A stretch of DNA of 64,000 nucleotides, taken from positions 1,364,001-1,428,000 of the forward strand of contig NC_008786.1 of NCBI RefSeq assembly GCF_000015565.1, given 5' to 3'. This stretch comes from Verminephrobacter eiseniae EF01-2. GTDB taxonomy: Bacteria; Pseudomonadota; Gammaproteobacteria; Burkholderiales; Burkholderiaceae_C. Each line of letters opens with the position of its first letter. Positions within the stretch are counted from its first letter, which is position 1. This document shows positions 1 to 7,489 of the stretch, piece after piece. A program made the position numbers and the translations under genes. Below the pieces are notes generated by a model that saw nothing but the letters and a program-made list of their open reading frames with translations, made no database searches and was not told the DNA's origin.

Positions 1-167
1 GCCATGCCGATCAGCAATGCGGCCCCGCCGATGCGGGGGATGTCGCCCAGATGAAAGCGCTGCGGCATCGCATTGCCGTAGCGCGCCGCATGTTTGCGCC
101 CCCATCGCACGATGAGCCCCGCAACCAGCGCCGCCACCAGAAAACCCACCACAGACAACAAGATCAT
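1..167 (-). CDS. Partial MraY/WecA-type polyprenyl-phosphate sugar transferase (N-terminus)
   Basis: The frame opens with ATG at 167 and runs off the left edge, leaving 55 residues. A membrane helix (about residues 2-20) is followed by a basic stretch and the motif DIPRIGGAALLIG, typical of the region after the first helix of glycosyltransferase family 4 (MraY, WecA, TagO). These integral membrane enzymes move a sugar-1-phosphate from a UDP-sugar onto undecaprenyl phosphate to start surface polysaccharide synthesis. Its ATG overlaps the TGA of the upstream glycosyltransferase by four bases (ATGA), so the two are probably translationally coupled in one glycan operon. The catalytic loops lie outside the window, so the exact family member cannot be named. 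Confidence 0.75.
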   Translation of the reverse strand, partial: MILLSVVGFLVAALVAGLIVRWGRKHAARYGNAMPQRFHLGDIPRIGGAALLIGM

Positions 168-994
168 GGGACATCGATCCTATCAGTGATGGCCCGGTCA
201 GATGCAAGCAGCCGTTGCGCCTGCCTGTAGACGGGCGAGTTCCAGAGCCGCCAGAGGCTTTGCAGATGCCAGCACAGATGGTTCAGGCGCCGCCCGCTGG
301 CCCGCTGGCCCGCATGCACCAGTTGCGCCGGCGCGCGTGCCAGCCTGAAACCGGCCAGGCGCAGACGCAGGCACAGGTCCACATCTTCGCAGTACATGAA
401 GTAGCCCTCGTCAAACCCGTTGAGCGACTGCCACACCGGCTGCGGCAGCACCAAGCAGGCGGCGTTGACCCAATCCAGCCTTGTTTCAGGCAACCTGCGG
501 GCGCGGCGGCGCCATAAGGCACGGGGCGTGGGCAATGCACGTTCACTGTCTTGCCGGCGGCCCTGGGCATCGATCTGCACCGGGTAGGCACAGCCAATGC
601 CCGGCGCCGCTGCCAGTTGCACCAGCGCGGCAAAGGGGTCGCCGCAGGCCAGCGTGATATCCGGGTTCAGCACACAGACGCAAGGCTCGGTCGCTCCGGC
701 CAGCGCCCGATTGTGGTTTGTGCCAAAGCCCACAGGCCGGGCATTGCCGCGAATCTGCAGCGCAAAAGGCCAGCCACCGGCGGGCGGCAAGGGCGGCGCC
801 TCGGGCAAATTCAGCGTCAGCACCACACGCCGCACCGTGGCGCTGCTCAGCCGCGCCAAGTCGTCCAGCAGACGCTGCACCAGCGGCCCGTGGCCATGGC
901 TGACCACCGAGACCACCAAGTCGCCCGGCAAAGGAGAAAAGCAGGTCTTGACACCCTCCCCCGCCCAAAGGGGGATTCCTGCGGTGCTACCCAT
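164..994 (-). CDS. Family 2 glycosyltransferase (rhamnosyltransferase-like)
   Basis: A 276-residue GT-A fold protein without membrane helices. The nucleotide-sugar site is seen in LVVSVVSHGHG near residue 27, the DXD-like NPD at 110-112 and the acceptor/catalytic motif GFDEGYFMYCEDVDLCLRL near 193-211, which is characteristic of WbbL-like rhamnosyltransferases. It should add a sugar, possibly rhamnose, to a lipid-linked glycan at the cytoplasmic face. It lies directly upstream of the MraY/WecA-like gene with a 4-base overlap, supporting a shared role in cell-surface polysaccharide. The first ~20 residues look unlike a GT2 start, so the true start may be downstream of 994. Donor and acceptor cannot be deduced. 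Confidence 0.8.
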   Translation of the reverse strand: MGSTAGIPLWAGEGVKTCFSPLPGDLVVSVVSHGHGPLVQRLLDDLARLSSATVRRVVLTLNLPEAPPLPPAGGWPFALQIRGNARPVGFGTNHNRALAGATEPCVCVLNPDITLACGDPFAALVQLAAAPGIGCAYPVQIDAQGRRQDSERALPTPRALWRRRARRLPETRLDWVNAACLVLPQPVWQSLNGFDEGYFMYCEDVDLCLRLRLAGFRLARAPAQLVHAGQRASGRRLNHLCWHLQSLWRLWNSPVYRQAQRLLASDRAITDRIDVP

Positions 995-1120
995 GGGTTG
1001 CCTCAGTCACAGTCACTTCGGCGGGTTCCTGCTGCGCTACAGGCCGGTTCCGTCCAGGCCAGCGCCGTCCTCTCGACAGCCTCTCCACAGGCTGCAGCGC
1101 GGCGTCCCCGTGCCAATACC

Positions 1121-1378
1121 TTCATTACGCCGGCATGTCGCAACGGATGAACCGGGGCCTCTTCGAGCCATGGCGTTTCAGTGCCGTTGCGCCACGCGGT
1201 CAGGCGTTTTGCCAGCGCCGCGTCGCCGAGGAACCTGCGGCCCGCCGTGTAGCCGGTCTTTTGCAGCACTGGCGCGCCTCGTTGCAGACGAATCGGCAAG
1301 AACCGGCGAAGCAGCGCATCTTGCGCACTTGCCCGCCGTTGGGCGGGGTGGGTATTTGAACGCTTGGAGCCGCTGCAT
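1121..1378 (-). pseudogene. Decayed N-terminal fragment of a TnpB (IS200/IS605 OrfB) gene
   Basis: Starting at ATG 1378 the three minus-strand frames together spell a TnpB N-terminus: MQRLQAFKYPPRPTAG in one frame, then KMRCFAGSCRFVCNEA in a second, then LTAWRNGTETPWLEEAPVHPL in a third. This is the well-known order of the TnpB WED/REC N-terminal part. At least two frameshifts separate the pieces and everything after about residue 90, including the RuvC nuclease and zinc finger, is absent. It is therefore a dead remnant of an RNA-guided transposon nuclease. It sits about 600 bp upstream of cas9, in a stretch that also holds an IS110 remnant. Confidence 0.7.
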
Positions 1379-1407
1379 GGGCTTGAATGATACTGATACT
1401 TCGGCCC

Positions 1408-1822
1408 ATGAACGCCGGGCAAACCATCGGCACGATCGACGGCCGGCGGGGGCACGGCCTGGATAGCGCCAAGAGCGTGCTTCAGTGGCGGTTTCAGAGG
1501 CGCATGCCGGACATGGAATCGGGCGAGAAGCACCATCCCATTGAAGCCGGCCAAGGTGTTGGAGCACTTTGCCAATCGACGGCCCTGCGCGCCTGGCATC
1601 GGGGTCTGCACTGGCGCACGCTCCATTGGGCACCAATGGGCGCGGTTGGACACGGTGTGGGCGCGCGCAATCATGGCCTGGGGTCACAGCGTGCGCTTCG
1701 ACCCACGGCAAGGCGGCGCGCCCGTTGGTGGCCGGCCGCAAGACCGGCGCAACCGATGCGCGGGCGATCTGGCTGGCCGTGCAGCAGCCTGGGACGAACG
1801 CAGTGGGTTGGCCGAAATGACG
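1408..1822 (+). pseudogene. Decayed IS110-family transposase N-terminal fragment
   Basis: Pieces of an IS110-type DEDD transposase are spread over several plus-strand frames: LDSAKSVLQ (the DxAK catalytic region), VLEHFANRRPC, and DARAIWLAVQQPGTNAV. These follow the usual order of the first ~120 residues of the family. Frame changes interrupt each piece and no C-terminal half is present, so the gene is inactive. The remnant stops at about 1822, exactly where the tracrRNA terminator hairpin begins, suggesting an old insertion or deletion endpoint beside the CRISPR locus. Family assignment rests on recognised motifs; boundaries are approximate. Confidence 0.65.
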
Positions 1823-1912
1823 AAAGCCCCGCACTGCGGGGCTTTCCATTTGGCGCCGCATCTCTCGGCTTGTTAGCGTCCAGAGCGCATATCCCAGTGA
1901 GATATCCGGTTG
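1818..1912 (-). ncRNA. Predicted tracrRNA of the type II-C CRISPR-Cas system
   Basis: Read on the minus strand, this stretch has the parts of a type II-C tracrRNA in order. An anti-repeat (1872-1901) contains a perfect 17-nt complement (GCGCATATCCCAGTGAG on the plus strand, 1885-1901) to the crRNA repeat, with further pairing at CCAG and at the terminal GUU. Then follow AACAAGCCGAGAGATGCGGC, resembling the Neisseria nexus hairpin (AAGGCCG...GAUGUGCCGC), and a strong GC hairpin at 1822-1846. The orientation implies crRNAs transcribed on the minus strand. Ends are approximate; the 5' end is placed just after a possible TACACT -10 element. This RNA would pair with pre-crRNA for RNase III processing and Cas9 loading. 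Confidence 0.8.
1822..1847 (-). terminator. Terminator-like hairpin at the tracrRNA 3' end
   Basis: A near-perfect inverted repeat (GAAAGCCCCGC / GCGGGGCTTTC) with a very short loop is read on the minus strand just after the nexus-like stem and is followed by CGTCATTTC. It corresponds in position to the 3' terminal stem of Neisseria-type tracrRNAs, which both stabilises the RNA and ends transcription. The T-run is weak, so termination may be incomplete. Confidence 0.65.
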
Positions 1913-1937
1913 CCAGTGTAACCTGATTCGCCACATC

Positions 1938-1946
1938 TGCTACAAC
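1938..1946 (+). promoter_or_regulatory. Candidate extended -10 element for cas9
   Basis: TGC followed by TACAAC forms an extended -10-like sequence 33 bp before the cas9 ATG. No convincing -35 hexamer lies at 16-18 bp, so an extended -10 promoter is the only simple reading. The element lies between the divergent tracrRNA and cas9. Low confidence. Confidence 0.3.
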
Positions 1947-1978
1947 CACCCCCGTCAATCAATGCATGAGAGGTACCA

Positions 1979-4900
1979 ATGAACAAGGCCGTCGCTTATC
2001 GCCTGGCGCTGGATCTGGGATCGACTTCGCTGGGATGGGCTATTTTTCGGCTGAATGAGGCGCGTGAGCCTACGGCCATCATCAGGGCGGGGGTTCGCAT
2101 CTTCAGCGATGGTCGCAATGCCAACAGCGAGCCGCTGGCAGTCCACCGCCGCGTGGCCCGCGCCATGCGCCGGCGCCGGGACCGTTTGCTCAAGCGCAAA
2201 AAACGCATGCACGATCAACTGGTGCAGCATGGCTTTTTTCCTGCCGAGGTGGCCGAGCGCAAGGAACTGGAGCGGCTGAACCCCTACCAGTTGCGCGCCA
2301 AGGGCTTGCATGAGGCCCTGACCCCGGGCGAGTTTGCCCGGGCGCTGTTCCACATCAACCAGCGCCGGGGTTTCAAAAGCAACCGCAAGACCGATCGCAA
2401 GGACAATGACAGTGGCGCGCTCAAGCAAGCCATTAGCGAACTGCGCAAGCGCATCCAGGACAGCGACTGCGCCACGGCAGGCGAGTGGTTCTGGAAGGAG
2501 CGCATGCAGCAAAAGCCCGAGGGCGTGCGCGGCCAATGGGTGCGGGCACGCTACCGTAAAACGCCTTCCACCACTGACGAGGGTAAAAAGCGCATCGGCT
2601 ATGACCTGTATGTGGACCGCGCCATGGTTGAACAGGAGTTTGATGCGCTGTGGGCCGCGCAAGCGGCGTTGCAGCCTGGCTTGTTCACCGAAGCGGCGCG
2701 TGCGGAATTGAAAGACACGCTGCTGTACCAACGCGATCTGCGCCCTGTCAAGCCTGGCCGCTGCACGCTGCTGCCTGCAGAAGAACGCGCCCCGCTGGCC
2801 TTGCCCAGCACGCAGCGCTTTCGCATCCTGCAAGAGGTGAACAATCTGCGTCTCCTGGACGAAGCACTGCGCGAAGTGCCACTGAACCTGGCGCAGCGTG
2901 ATGCAGTGGTGAGCGCGCTGGAGGGCAAGAAAGAACTGAGCTTTGCGGCAATACGCAAGTTGCTCACGCTCTCGGGCAAGTTCAACCTGGAAGACGAAAA
3001 GCGCGCCGAACTCAAAGGCAACGCCACCAGCGTCATACTGGCCCGCAAGGACTTGTTTGGCGACGCTTGGGCGGGGTTTGACGCAGCCGTGCAAGACGAG
3101 ATCGTTTGGCGACTGGTCAGTCAGGAGAGCGAGGGCGCCTTGATCGCCTGGTTGCAGCAACACACGGGGGTGGATGGGGTGTGCGCTGAGGCCATCGTCA
3201 ACACCCGTTTGCCCGATGGCTATGGCCGCCTGAGCCGCAAGGCCTTGGAGCGCATCGTGCCTGCGTTGCAGCGCGAGGTTTGCACCTACGACAAGGCCGT
3301 GCAGGCAGCCGGTTTTGCGCACCATAGCGACCTGGGTTTTGACTTTGATTACGCCGAGGATGAGGTGCAGCAGGTGGGCGAACACACCATCGCATCAACT
3401 GGCGAGGTGCAAGCGCAGTACGCTTTCAAGCAACTGCCGTACTACGGCAAGGCCCTGCAGCGCCATGTGGCCTTTGGCAGTGGCGATGCCAAAGACCATG
3501 AGGAAAAGTGCTACGGCAAGATCGCCAACCCCACGGTACACATCGGGCTGAACCAGGTGCGCACCGTGGTCAATGCGCTGATCCGCCGCTATGGTCACCC
3601 CACCGAAGTGGTGGTGGAGCTGGCGCGTGACTTGAAGCAAAGTCGCGAGCAAAAGCAGCAGACGCAGCGCGAACAGGCTGACAACCAGAAGCGCAACGAG
3701 GACATTCGTAAGCGCATTGCTCCAATCCTGGAAACCAGTCCCGAGCGTGTGCGCGACCGTGATATCAAAAAATGGATCTTGTGGGAAGAACTGAACAAAA
3801 AGGATATCGCTGACCGTCACTGTCCCTACAGCGGCGAACGGATCAGCGCCACTATGCTACTTAGCGAAGCGGTGGAAATCGAGCATATCCTGCCGTTTTC
3901 GAGAACGCTGGACGACAGCCTGAACAACCGCACCGTGGCCATGCGCCGGGCCAATCGCATCAAGGGCGACCGCACCCCTTGGGAGGCGCGGGCTGACTTT
4001 GAAGCCCAGGGTTGGCGCTATGAAGCCATCTTGCAACGCGCCGAGGGCATGCCGCCGCGCAAGCGCTACCGATTTGCGGAAGATGGCTACCAGCGCTGGT
4101 TGGGCAAGGACCGGAACTTTCTGGCCCGTGCGCTCAATGACACGAGCTACCTCTCGCGGCTGGCTGCCAACTATTTGCGGCTGGTGTGTCCGCAAGGGGT
4201 GCGGGTGATTCCGGGGCAGATGACGGACAAGCTGCGCGGCAAGTTCGGGTTGAACTCTGTGCTGGGTTTGGACGGCAAAAAAAACCGCAACGACCACCGC
4301 CATCATGCGGTCGATGCCTGCGTGATCGGCGTGACCGACCAGGGCCTGATGCAGCGCTTTGCCAACGCCAGCAAACAAGCCCGTGAAAATGGCTTGACCC
4401 GGCTGGTGCAAGACATGCTCTTGCCTTGGTGGCCCAGCTACTACGACCATGTGGAGCGTGCAGTGCGCCATATCCGGGTCAGTCACCGGCCAGACCATGG
4501 CTTTGAGGGGGCGATGATGAAAGGGACCGCCCACGGCATTCGCGAGGACGGCATCCGCGAGGACGGCAGAATCAAGCAACGCCCCAAGGCCAAAGGTAGC
4601 GCGGACCACAAGACCATCACCCTCATTCCTATTGACGAGCCTCGCCAACTCGCCCGCCATGGCGTGGATGCAGAAGGCAAGCCCCTGCCGTACAAGGGCT
4701 ATGCGAGTGGTAGCAACTATTGCATCGAGATCACGAAGAACGGCAAGGGCAAGTGGGAGGGGCAGGTGATCTCGACGTTTGATGCCTATCGCATCAAGGC
4801 CGCTGCCGATGCGGCGGCGCGTGCCGGGCAGGTGATCTCGACGGTTGAAGCCGATTCCATCGTGCGGAAATCAGGCTGGGAGCGTCTGCGCGGCGCGCAG

Positions 4901-5185
4901 AGCCAAAACGGGCAGCCGCTGGTGATGCGCTTGGTGATTGGGGATAGTGTCAGGATGGAAGTCGATGGGCGCGATGAGGTGATGCGTGTTGTGAAAATGA
5001 GCGGGAAAGAGATGGTTTTTGCGCCTGTGCGTGAAGCAAACGTGGATAAACGCAATAACATGCCGGACGAGCAGGATCCATTTACTTACACCTACAAACG
5101 TGCTGACCAACTGCGCAAAGCCAAGGCCCGCCAAGTCACCATCTCCCCCATAGGCGAACTGCGCGACCCAGGCTTCAAAGGCTGA
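1979..5185 (+). CDS. cas9: CRISPR-associated endonuclease Cas9, type II-C
   Basis: A 1068-residue compact Cas9, the RNA-guided double-strand DNA nuclease. RuvC-I is LALDLGSTSLGW with Asp12. The arginine-rich bridge helix is near residues 55-85. RuvC-II is VVVELARDLK with Glu547. The HNH domain is near 615-670 with CPYSG, EIEHILPFS (His636) and Asn659. RuvC-III is HHAVDACVIG with His776 and Asp779. The WED/PAM-interacting region follows from about 850 to the end. All expected nuclease residues are present, although the residue before the HNH histidine is Glu rather than the common Asp. Two short in-frame duplications lie in the C-terminal part (4535-4564 and 4760-4843). It is first in a cas9-cas1-cas2 operon, five bases from cas1. 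Confidence 0.97.
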   Translation: MNKAVAYRLALDLGSTSLGWAIFRLNEAREPTAIIRAGVRIFSDGRNANSEPLAVHRRVARAMRRRRDRLLKRKKRMHDQLVQHGFFPAEVAERKELERLNPYQLRAKGLHEALTPGEFARALFHINQRRGFKSNRKTDRKDNDSGALKQAISELRKRIQDSDCATAGEWFWKERMQQKPEGVRGQWVRARYRKTPSTTDEGKKRIGYDLYVDRAMVEQEFDALWAAQAALQPGLFTEAARAELKDTLLYQRDLRPVKPGRCTLLPAEERAPLALPSTQRFRILQEVNNLRLLDEALREVPLNLAQRDAVVSALEGKKELSFAAIRKLLTLSGKFNLEDEKRAELKGNATSVILARKDLFGDAWAGFDAAVQDEIVWRLVSQESEGALIAWLQQHTGVDGVCAEAIVNTRLPDGYGRLSRKALERIVPALQREVCTYDKAVQAAGFAHHSDLGFDFDYAEDEVQQVGEHTIASTGEVQAQYAFKQLPYYGKALQRHVAFGSGDAKDHEEKCYGKIANPTVHIGLNQVRTVVNALIRRYGHPTEVVVELARDLKQSREQKQQTQREQADNQKRNEDIRKRIAPILETSPERVRDRDIKKWILWEELNKKDIADRHCPYSGERISATMLLSEAVEIEHILPFSRTLDDSLNNRTVAMRRANRIKGDRTPWEARADFEAQGWRYEAILQRAEGMPPRKRYRFAEDGYQRWLGKDRNFLARALNDTSYLSRLAANYLRLVCPQGVRVIPGQMTDKLRGKFGLNSVLGLDGKKNRNDHRHHAVDACVIGVTDQGLMQRFANASKQARENGLTRLVQDMLLPWWPSYYDHVERAVRHIRVSHRPDHGFEGAMMKGTAHGIREDGIREDGRIKQRPKAKGSADHKTITLIPIDEPRQLARHGVDAEGKPLPYKGYASGSNYCIEITKNGKGKWEGQVISTFDAYRIKAAADAAARAGQVISTVEADSIVRKSGWERLRGAQSQNGQPLVMRLVIGDSVRMEVDGRDEVMRVVKMSGKEMVFAPVREANVDKRNNMPDEQDPFTYTYKRADQLRKAKARQVTISPIGELRDPGFKG

Positions 5186-5190
5186 CGGCG

Positions 5191-6120
5191 ATGATAGGCC
5201 GCACCGTGGAAATCGCAGACGACCGGCGGCACCTGTTTGTCAATCGCGGTTTCATGGTGATCAAGGACACCGAGGGCGAGCGCAAGGAACTGGGGCAAGT
5301 GCCGCTGGACGACATTGCGGCGGTCATCGCCAATGCGCATGGCCTCACCTACACGAACAATCTGCTGGTGGCCCTGGCCGAACGCGGCGCCCCCTTCGTG
5401 CTGTGCGGCCCCAACCACAACGCCGTGGGCATGCTGTTGCCACTCGACGGCCACCATGTGCAGGCCAAGCGCATAGAGGCGCAGATCGCAGCCGGCCTGC
5501 CCATGCACAAGCGCCTGTGGGCAGCCGTGGTCAAGTCCAAACTGGAACAACAGGCCGCAGCACTGGAGGCTGTGGCCGCACCCACGGCGCCGCTACAGGC
5601 CCTGGTCGCCAAAGTGAGAAGCGGCGACCCGGAGAATATCGAAGGACAAGGTGCGCGCCGCTACTGGGGGCTGCTGTTTGGCGCGGAGTTTCGGCGCGAC
5701 CAGAGCGGCGACGGCTTGAATGCGCTGCTGAACTACGGCTACACCATCGTGCGCTCTGCCTGCGCCCGCGCGGTGGTGGCTGCCGGCCTGCACCCCAGCA
5801 TTGGGCTGCACCACAGCAACGACGCCAACGCCATGCGGCTGGTGGACGATTTGATGGAGCCTTTTCGCCCCATCGTGGACCTGAAGGTATGGCAGTTGCA
5901 CAAGGCGGGCGAATCGCACGTCACGCCAGACACCAAGCGCGCCCTGGTGCGCGTGCTGTATGACGACATGCAGACAGCGGCAGGGGTGACGCCGGTGATG
6001 GTGTGCATGCAGCGCCTGGCGACATCGCTGGCGCAGGTGTACCTGGGCGAACGCGCCAAACTGGATTTGCCCTTGCCGGGGCTGCCGCTGGCGCTGGCTG
6101 GCAGCTTCGAGCCAGATTGA
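5191..6120 (+). CDS. cas1: CRISPR adaptation integrase Cas1 (type II)
   Basis: A 309-residue Cas1 of the type II branch, which with Cas2 inserts new spacers at the array. The metal-binding triad is visible as Glu151 (NIEGQGARRYW), His208 (GLHHSN) and Glu223 (LMEPFRP). The N-terminal beta domain spans about 1-85 and the helical catalytic domain the rest. It starts five bases after the cas9 stop and ends 19 bases before cas2, so the three genes form one transcript. Length and motifs are normal, so adaptation is probably functional, provided that the leader end of the array is intact. Confidence 0.96.
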   Translation: MIGRTVEIADDRRHLFVNRGFMVIKDTEGERKELGQVPLDDIAAVIANAHGLTYTNNLLVALAERGAPFVLCGPNHNAVGMLLPLDGHHVQAKRIEAQIAAGLPMHKRLWAAVVKSKLEQQAAALEAVAAPTAPLQALVAKVRSGDPENIEGQGARRYWGLLFGAEFRRDQSGDGLNALLNYGYTIVRSACARAVVAAGLHPSIGLHHSNDANAMRLVDDLMEPFRPIVDLKVWQLHKAGESHVTPDTKRALVRVLYDDMQTAAGVTPVMVCMQRLATSLAQVYLGERAKLDLPLPGLPLALAGSFEPD

Positions 6121-6139
6121 TCCCCTTGCCAGCCGCGCC

Positions 6140-6466
6140 ATGTTGTCCGGGTACCGACTTATGTGGATGCTGGTGATGTTCGATTTGCCGGTGGTAGAAA
6201 AAGCCGAGCGCCAAGCGGCCACGCAGTTTCGCAACGCGCTGCTCGACATGGGCTTCGAGATGAGCCAGTTCAGCGTGTACATGCGCTTTTGCGCCAGCCA
6301 GACCCAAGTGGACACCCTGTGCCGCACAGTGGAGCGCGCCTTGCCTTCCGGCGGCAAAGTGCATATCTTTCAGTTCACAGACAAGCAATACGAACGCGCC
6401 ATCACCTACCGCGGACGTAGCAGGCAACCCACGCAAAAAGCGCCGGATCAGTTCGACCTTTTTTAG
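6140..6466 (+). CDS. cas2: CRISPR adaptation protein Cas2
   Basis: A 108-residue ferredoxin-like protein with the Cas2 signature LVMFDLPV (Asp15) followed by the helix with RQAATQFRNALLDMGF and the strand SQFSVYMR. Cas2 dimerises and bridges two Cas1 dimers in the spacer integration complex. The ATG at 6140 lies 19 bases after cas1; an internal ATG at 6161 (MWMLVMFDLPV) could also serve. The basic C-terminal tail (RGRSRQPTQK) is usual in type II Cas2. It lies 70 bp before the first repeat. Confidence 0.95.
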   Translation: MLSGYRLMWMLVMFDLPVVEKAERQAATQFRNALLDMGFEMSQFSVYMRFCASQTQVDTLCRTVERALPSGGKVHIFQFTDKQYERAITYRGRSRQPTQKAPDQFDLF

Positions 6467-6536
6467 ACCATGAGGCGACTTTCCTGTCCTCGGAAGACGA
6501 AAATTTCCTTAAGAATCAATCGGTTAGCGCATTGAG

Positions 6537-7231
6537 ATTGTAGCTCACTGGGATATGCGCACTGGCCGGAACGGCATTAGCAAGTACATCAAACAAGGAG
6601 TTATTGTAGCTCACTGGGATATGCGCACTGGCCGGAACGAGATTCAATCCAACGTGTTGTGCGCTGCGATTGTAGCTCACTGGGATATGCGCACTGGCCG
6701 GAACAAGGCCAGGGCCGACCTTGACGGTTCCGCATTGTAGCTCACTGGGATATGCGCACTGGCCGGAACCAGAAGGGTCAATTTGATTAATCCATCAAAA
6801 TTGTAGCTCACTGGGATATGCGCACTGGCCGGAACCTGCTCCTGCTCCAGTGGTCGATGCCGCGTATTGTAGCTCACTGGGATATGCGCACTGGCCGGAA
6901 CGCGTTTCCATGCCATATCGGCCTCGGCCTGATTGTAGCTCACTGGGATATGCGCACTGGCCGGAACGACATGACGCTAAAAGCCCGGCTTGCGTCTATT
7001 GTAGCTCACTGGGATATGCGCACTGGCCGGAACATTTCACCCCATGGGAAAAGTTCATTTTAAATTGTAGCTCACTGGGATATGCGCACTGGCCGGAACC
7101 ATGACTTGTGCCCATGACGCCTGCAGATCATTGTAGCTCACTGGGATATGCGCACTGGCCGGAACGCAAGCTGAACAAGGCCGGCGACACTGCCAATTGT
7201 AGCTCACTGGGATATGCGCACTGGCCGGAAC
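6537..7231 (-). CRISPR. CRISPR array, 11 repeats and 10 spacers, type II-C
   Basis: Eleven identical 36-bp repeats start at 6537, 6603, 6669, 6734, 6800, 6866, 6932, 6998, 7064, 7130 and 7196. Nine spacers are 30 bp and one (6705-6733) is 29 bp. On the plus strand each repeat begins ATTGTAGCTCACTGGGATAT and ends CACTGGCCGGAAC. The tracrRNA anti-repeat shows that crRNAs are read from the minus strand, where each repeat begins GTTCCGG and ends GAGCTACAAT. The TACAAT is close to a sigma-70 -10 box, as in the promoter-bearing repeats of Neisseria type II-C arrays. No degenerate terminal repeat is seen at either end. I saw no spacer matching elsewhere in the window. Confidence 0.97.
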
Positions 7232-7397
7232 GTGAATTCTTACCATGGTGAACCAGTGTGCACGGTCCACAACACCGCTTCCAAAAATAGCTGATGGTCC
7301 TGTGCGGTCGCACCAGGATCGCCGAGTTTACCCAGTAGAATAACGCAGGCAATTTCTCCCATTGGTCATCGCGTAATCGTTTTCCGATTTCTTGCAT
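7232..7397 (-). pseudogene. IS5-family transposase N-terminal remnant abutting the CRISPR array
   Basis: From ATG 7397 the minus strand reads MQEIGKRLRDDQWEKLPAL, then after a frame change LLGKLGDPGATAQDHQLF and LEAVLWTVHTGSPW. This is the N-terminal DUF4096-type domain of IS5-group (IS427/IS1031-like) transposases. The homology runs to within a few bases of the last repeat at 7231. The fragment lacks the DDE catalytic domain and is frameshifted, so it is dead. It occupies the position expected for a leader if the array is transcribed leftwards. Confidence 0.7.
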
Positions 7398-7489
7398 CTT
7401 CGGTACCTATTCATTCAGATACCGGGCATAAACATATTCCATTGATTGTTGACAAATTCTGCCCTGTGGTAGTGGCGCCTGGGTGGCGG

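Noticed and set aside
1955..3385. 476-codon open frame antisense to cas9
   Set aside because: The plus strand has an unmistakable Cas9 with all catalytic motifs; the antisense frame is a by-product of GC-rich codon use.
6573..7195. Self-targeting spacers
   Set aside because: I looked for spacer words elsewhere in the window by eye and found none; only a computed search could settle this for the whole genome.
6555..7397. Open frames across the array (repeating MRTGRN or YAHWPE peptides)
   Set aside because: They are translations of the CRISPR repeats, not genes.
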